A stretch of 64,000 nucleotides of DNA, taken from NCBI GenBank assembly GCA_026168455.1, contig CM047431.1, positions 23,935,365-23,999,364 of the forward strand, in the 5' to 3' direction. The number at the start of each line of letters is the position of its first letter. Position 1 is the first letter of the stretch. The position numbers were made by a program, and so were the translations under genes. Positions 63,791 through 64,000 of this stretch are shown here, one piece after another. The notes beneath the pieces are model-generated. The model was given only the letters and a program-made list of their open reading frames with translations, was not told where the DNA came from and made no database searches. The stretch is from Theocolax elegans (lineage: Eukaryota > Arthropoda > Insecta > Hymenoptera > Cerocephalidae).

Positions 63791-64000
63791 TTGGACGACG
63801 TGATCTGATTTAATAATGATTGATTTTGCGCCCGTACATAAGTATCTAATTTATTATGAGACCAAACTATAGCTAACATCTCTTTTTCTTTTGCTCTTCA
63901 TTATTTTCATTTAATTGGGACAAGATTCCCGCAATTGCATAGTTACTCACGTCCGTGGTGAGTATGTACTCTTTATCTTTGTCCGCAAAGTTTAATATAA
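63791..64000 (-). mobile_element. Ty3/gypsy retrotransposon Pol (RT-RNase H junction), runs off the window
   Basis: The sixth block does not return to satellite after AAGATTCCC. Reading the minus strand from the window edge, it gives ILNFADKDKE then YILTTDVSNYAIAGILSQ and LNENNEEQ. This is the start of the retroviral-type RNase H domain, with the first catalytic D in TTDVS. It then runs, after a frameshift, into EKEMLAIVW. Reverse transcriptase should lie to the right, outside the window. Three C's in the GCGCCC run break the last part. This copy is probably the parental insertion or its closest relative. Confidence 0.85.

Noticed and set aside
1..64000. tRNA or rRNA genes
   Set aside because: No cloverleaf with A and B boxes, and no conserved rRNA block was recognised in the non-satellite parts.

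Overview
The window looks like heterochromatic or subtelomeric/pericentromeric DNA of an arthropod, most likely an insect. About 90% of it is one satellite family. The only protein-like material belongs to decayed transposable elements: a mariner-type transposase, a Ty3/gypsy RNase H and a non-LTR reverse-transcriptase tail. I found no intact host gene, no tRNA or rRNA gene, and no bacterial-style operon or CRISPR array. The many long open frames in the satellite come from its base composition and 59-bp period, so I do not annotate them as genes.

Layout. 1-32392 and 33001-49491 hold satellite subfamily A, a 58-59 bp monomer that is itself three ~20-bp sub-repeats, each starting ATCCCGRAA. The array is built into nested higher-order duplications (about 294, 411, 680, 864, 894, 913, 1200-1500, 2000, 3200 and 8340 bp). 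Two copies of a 1.46-kb retroposon-like insertion lie at 11942-13403 and 20280-21740. They are paired by the 8.34-kb tandem duplication. Each carries a reverse-transcriptase C-terminal tail, an exon-like segment coding for an unidentified cysteine-containing protein, and a (TAAA)n tail. A 0.6-kb insertion with a long palindrome and a 13-bp flanking repeat interrupts the array at 32393-33000.

49492-54100 is a satellite-free nest of old elements: two related foldback elements, a dead DD34D (mariner-type) transposase with a probable terminal repeat, a histone-type 3' stem-loop motif and a 190-bp direct repeat. 54101-63790 is satellite subfamily B, same 59-bp period but diverged and more AT-rich. 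From 58.7 kb its higher-order unit contains a 140-bp piece of a Ty3/gypsy RNase H gene on the minus strand, present five times. A sixth copy at the right edge (63791-64000) runs on into the rest of the retrotransposon, so the likely parent lies just beyond the window.

How the parts relate. The best candidate for something new is the satellite that captured a retrotransposon fragment and amplified it with its own higher-order unit. Next is the chimeric retroposon with a paralogous empty target site at about 26.27 kb. Several duplicated stretches (about 14.5-18.95, 34.7-38.6, 43.3-44.6 and 55.2-55.95 kb) differ from their partners almost only by single-base indels. That pattern suggests unpolished long-read sequence, so copy number and frame breaks there should be treated with caution.
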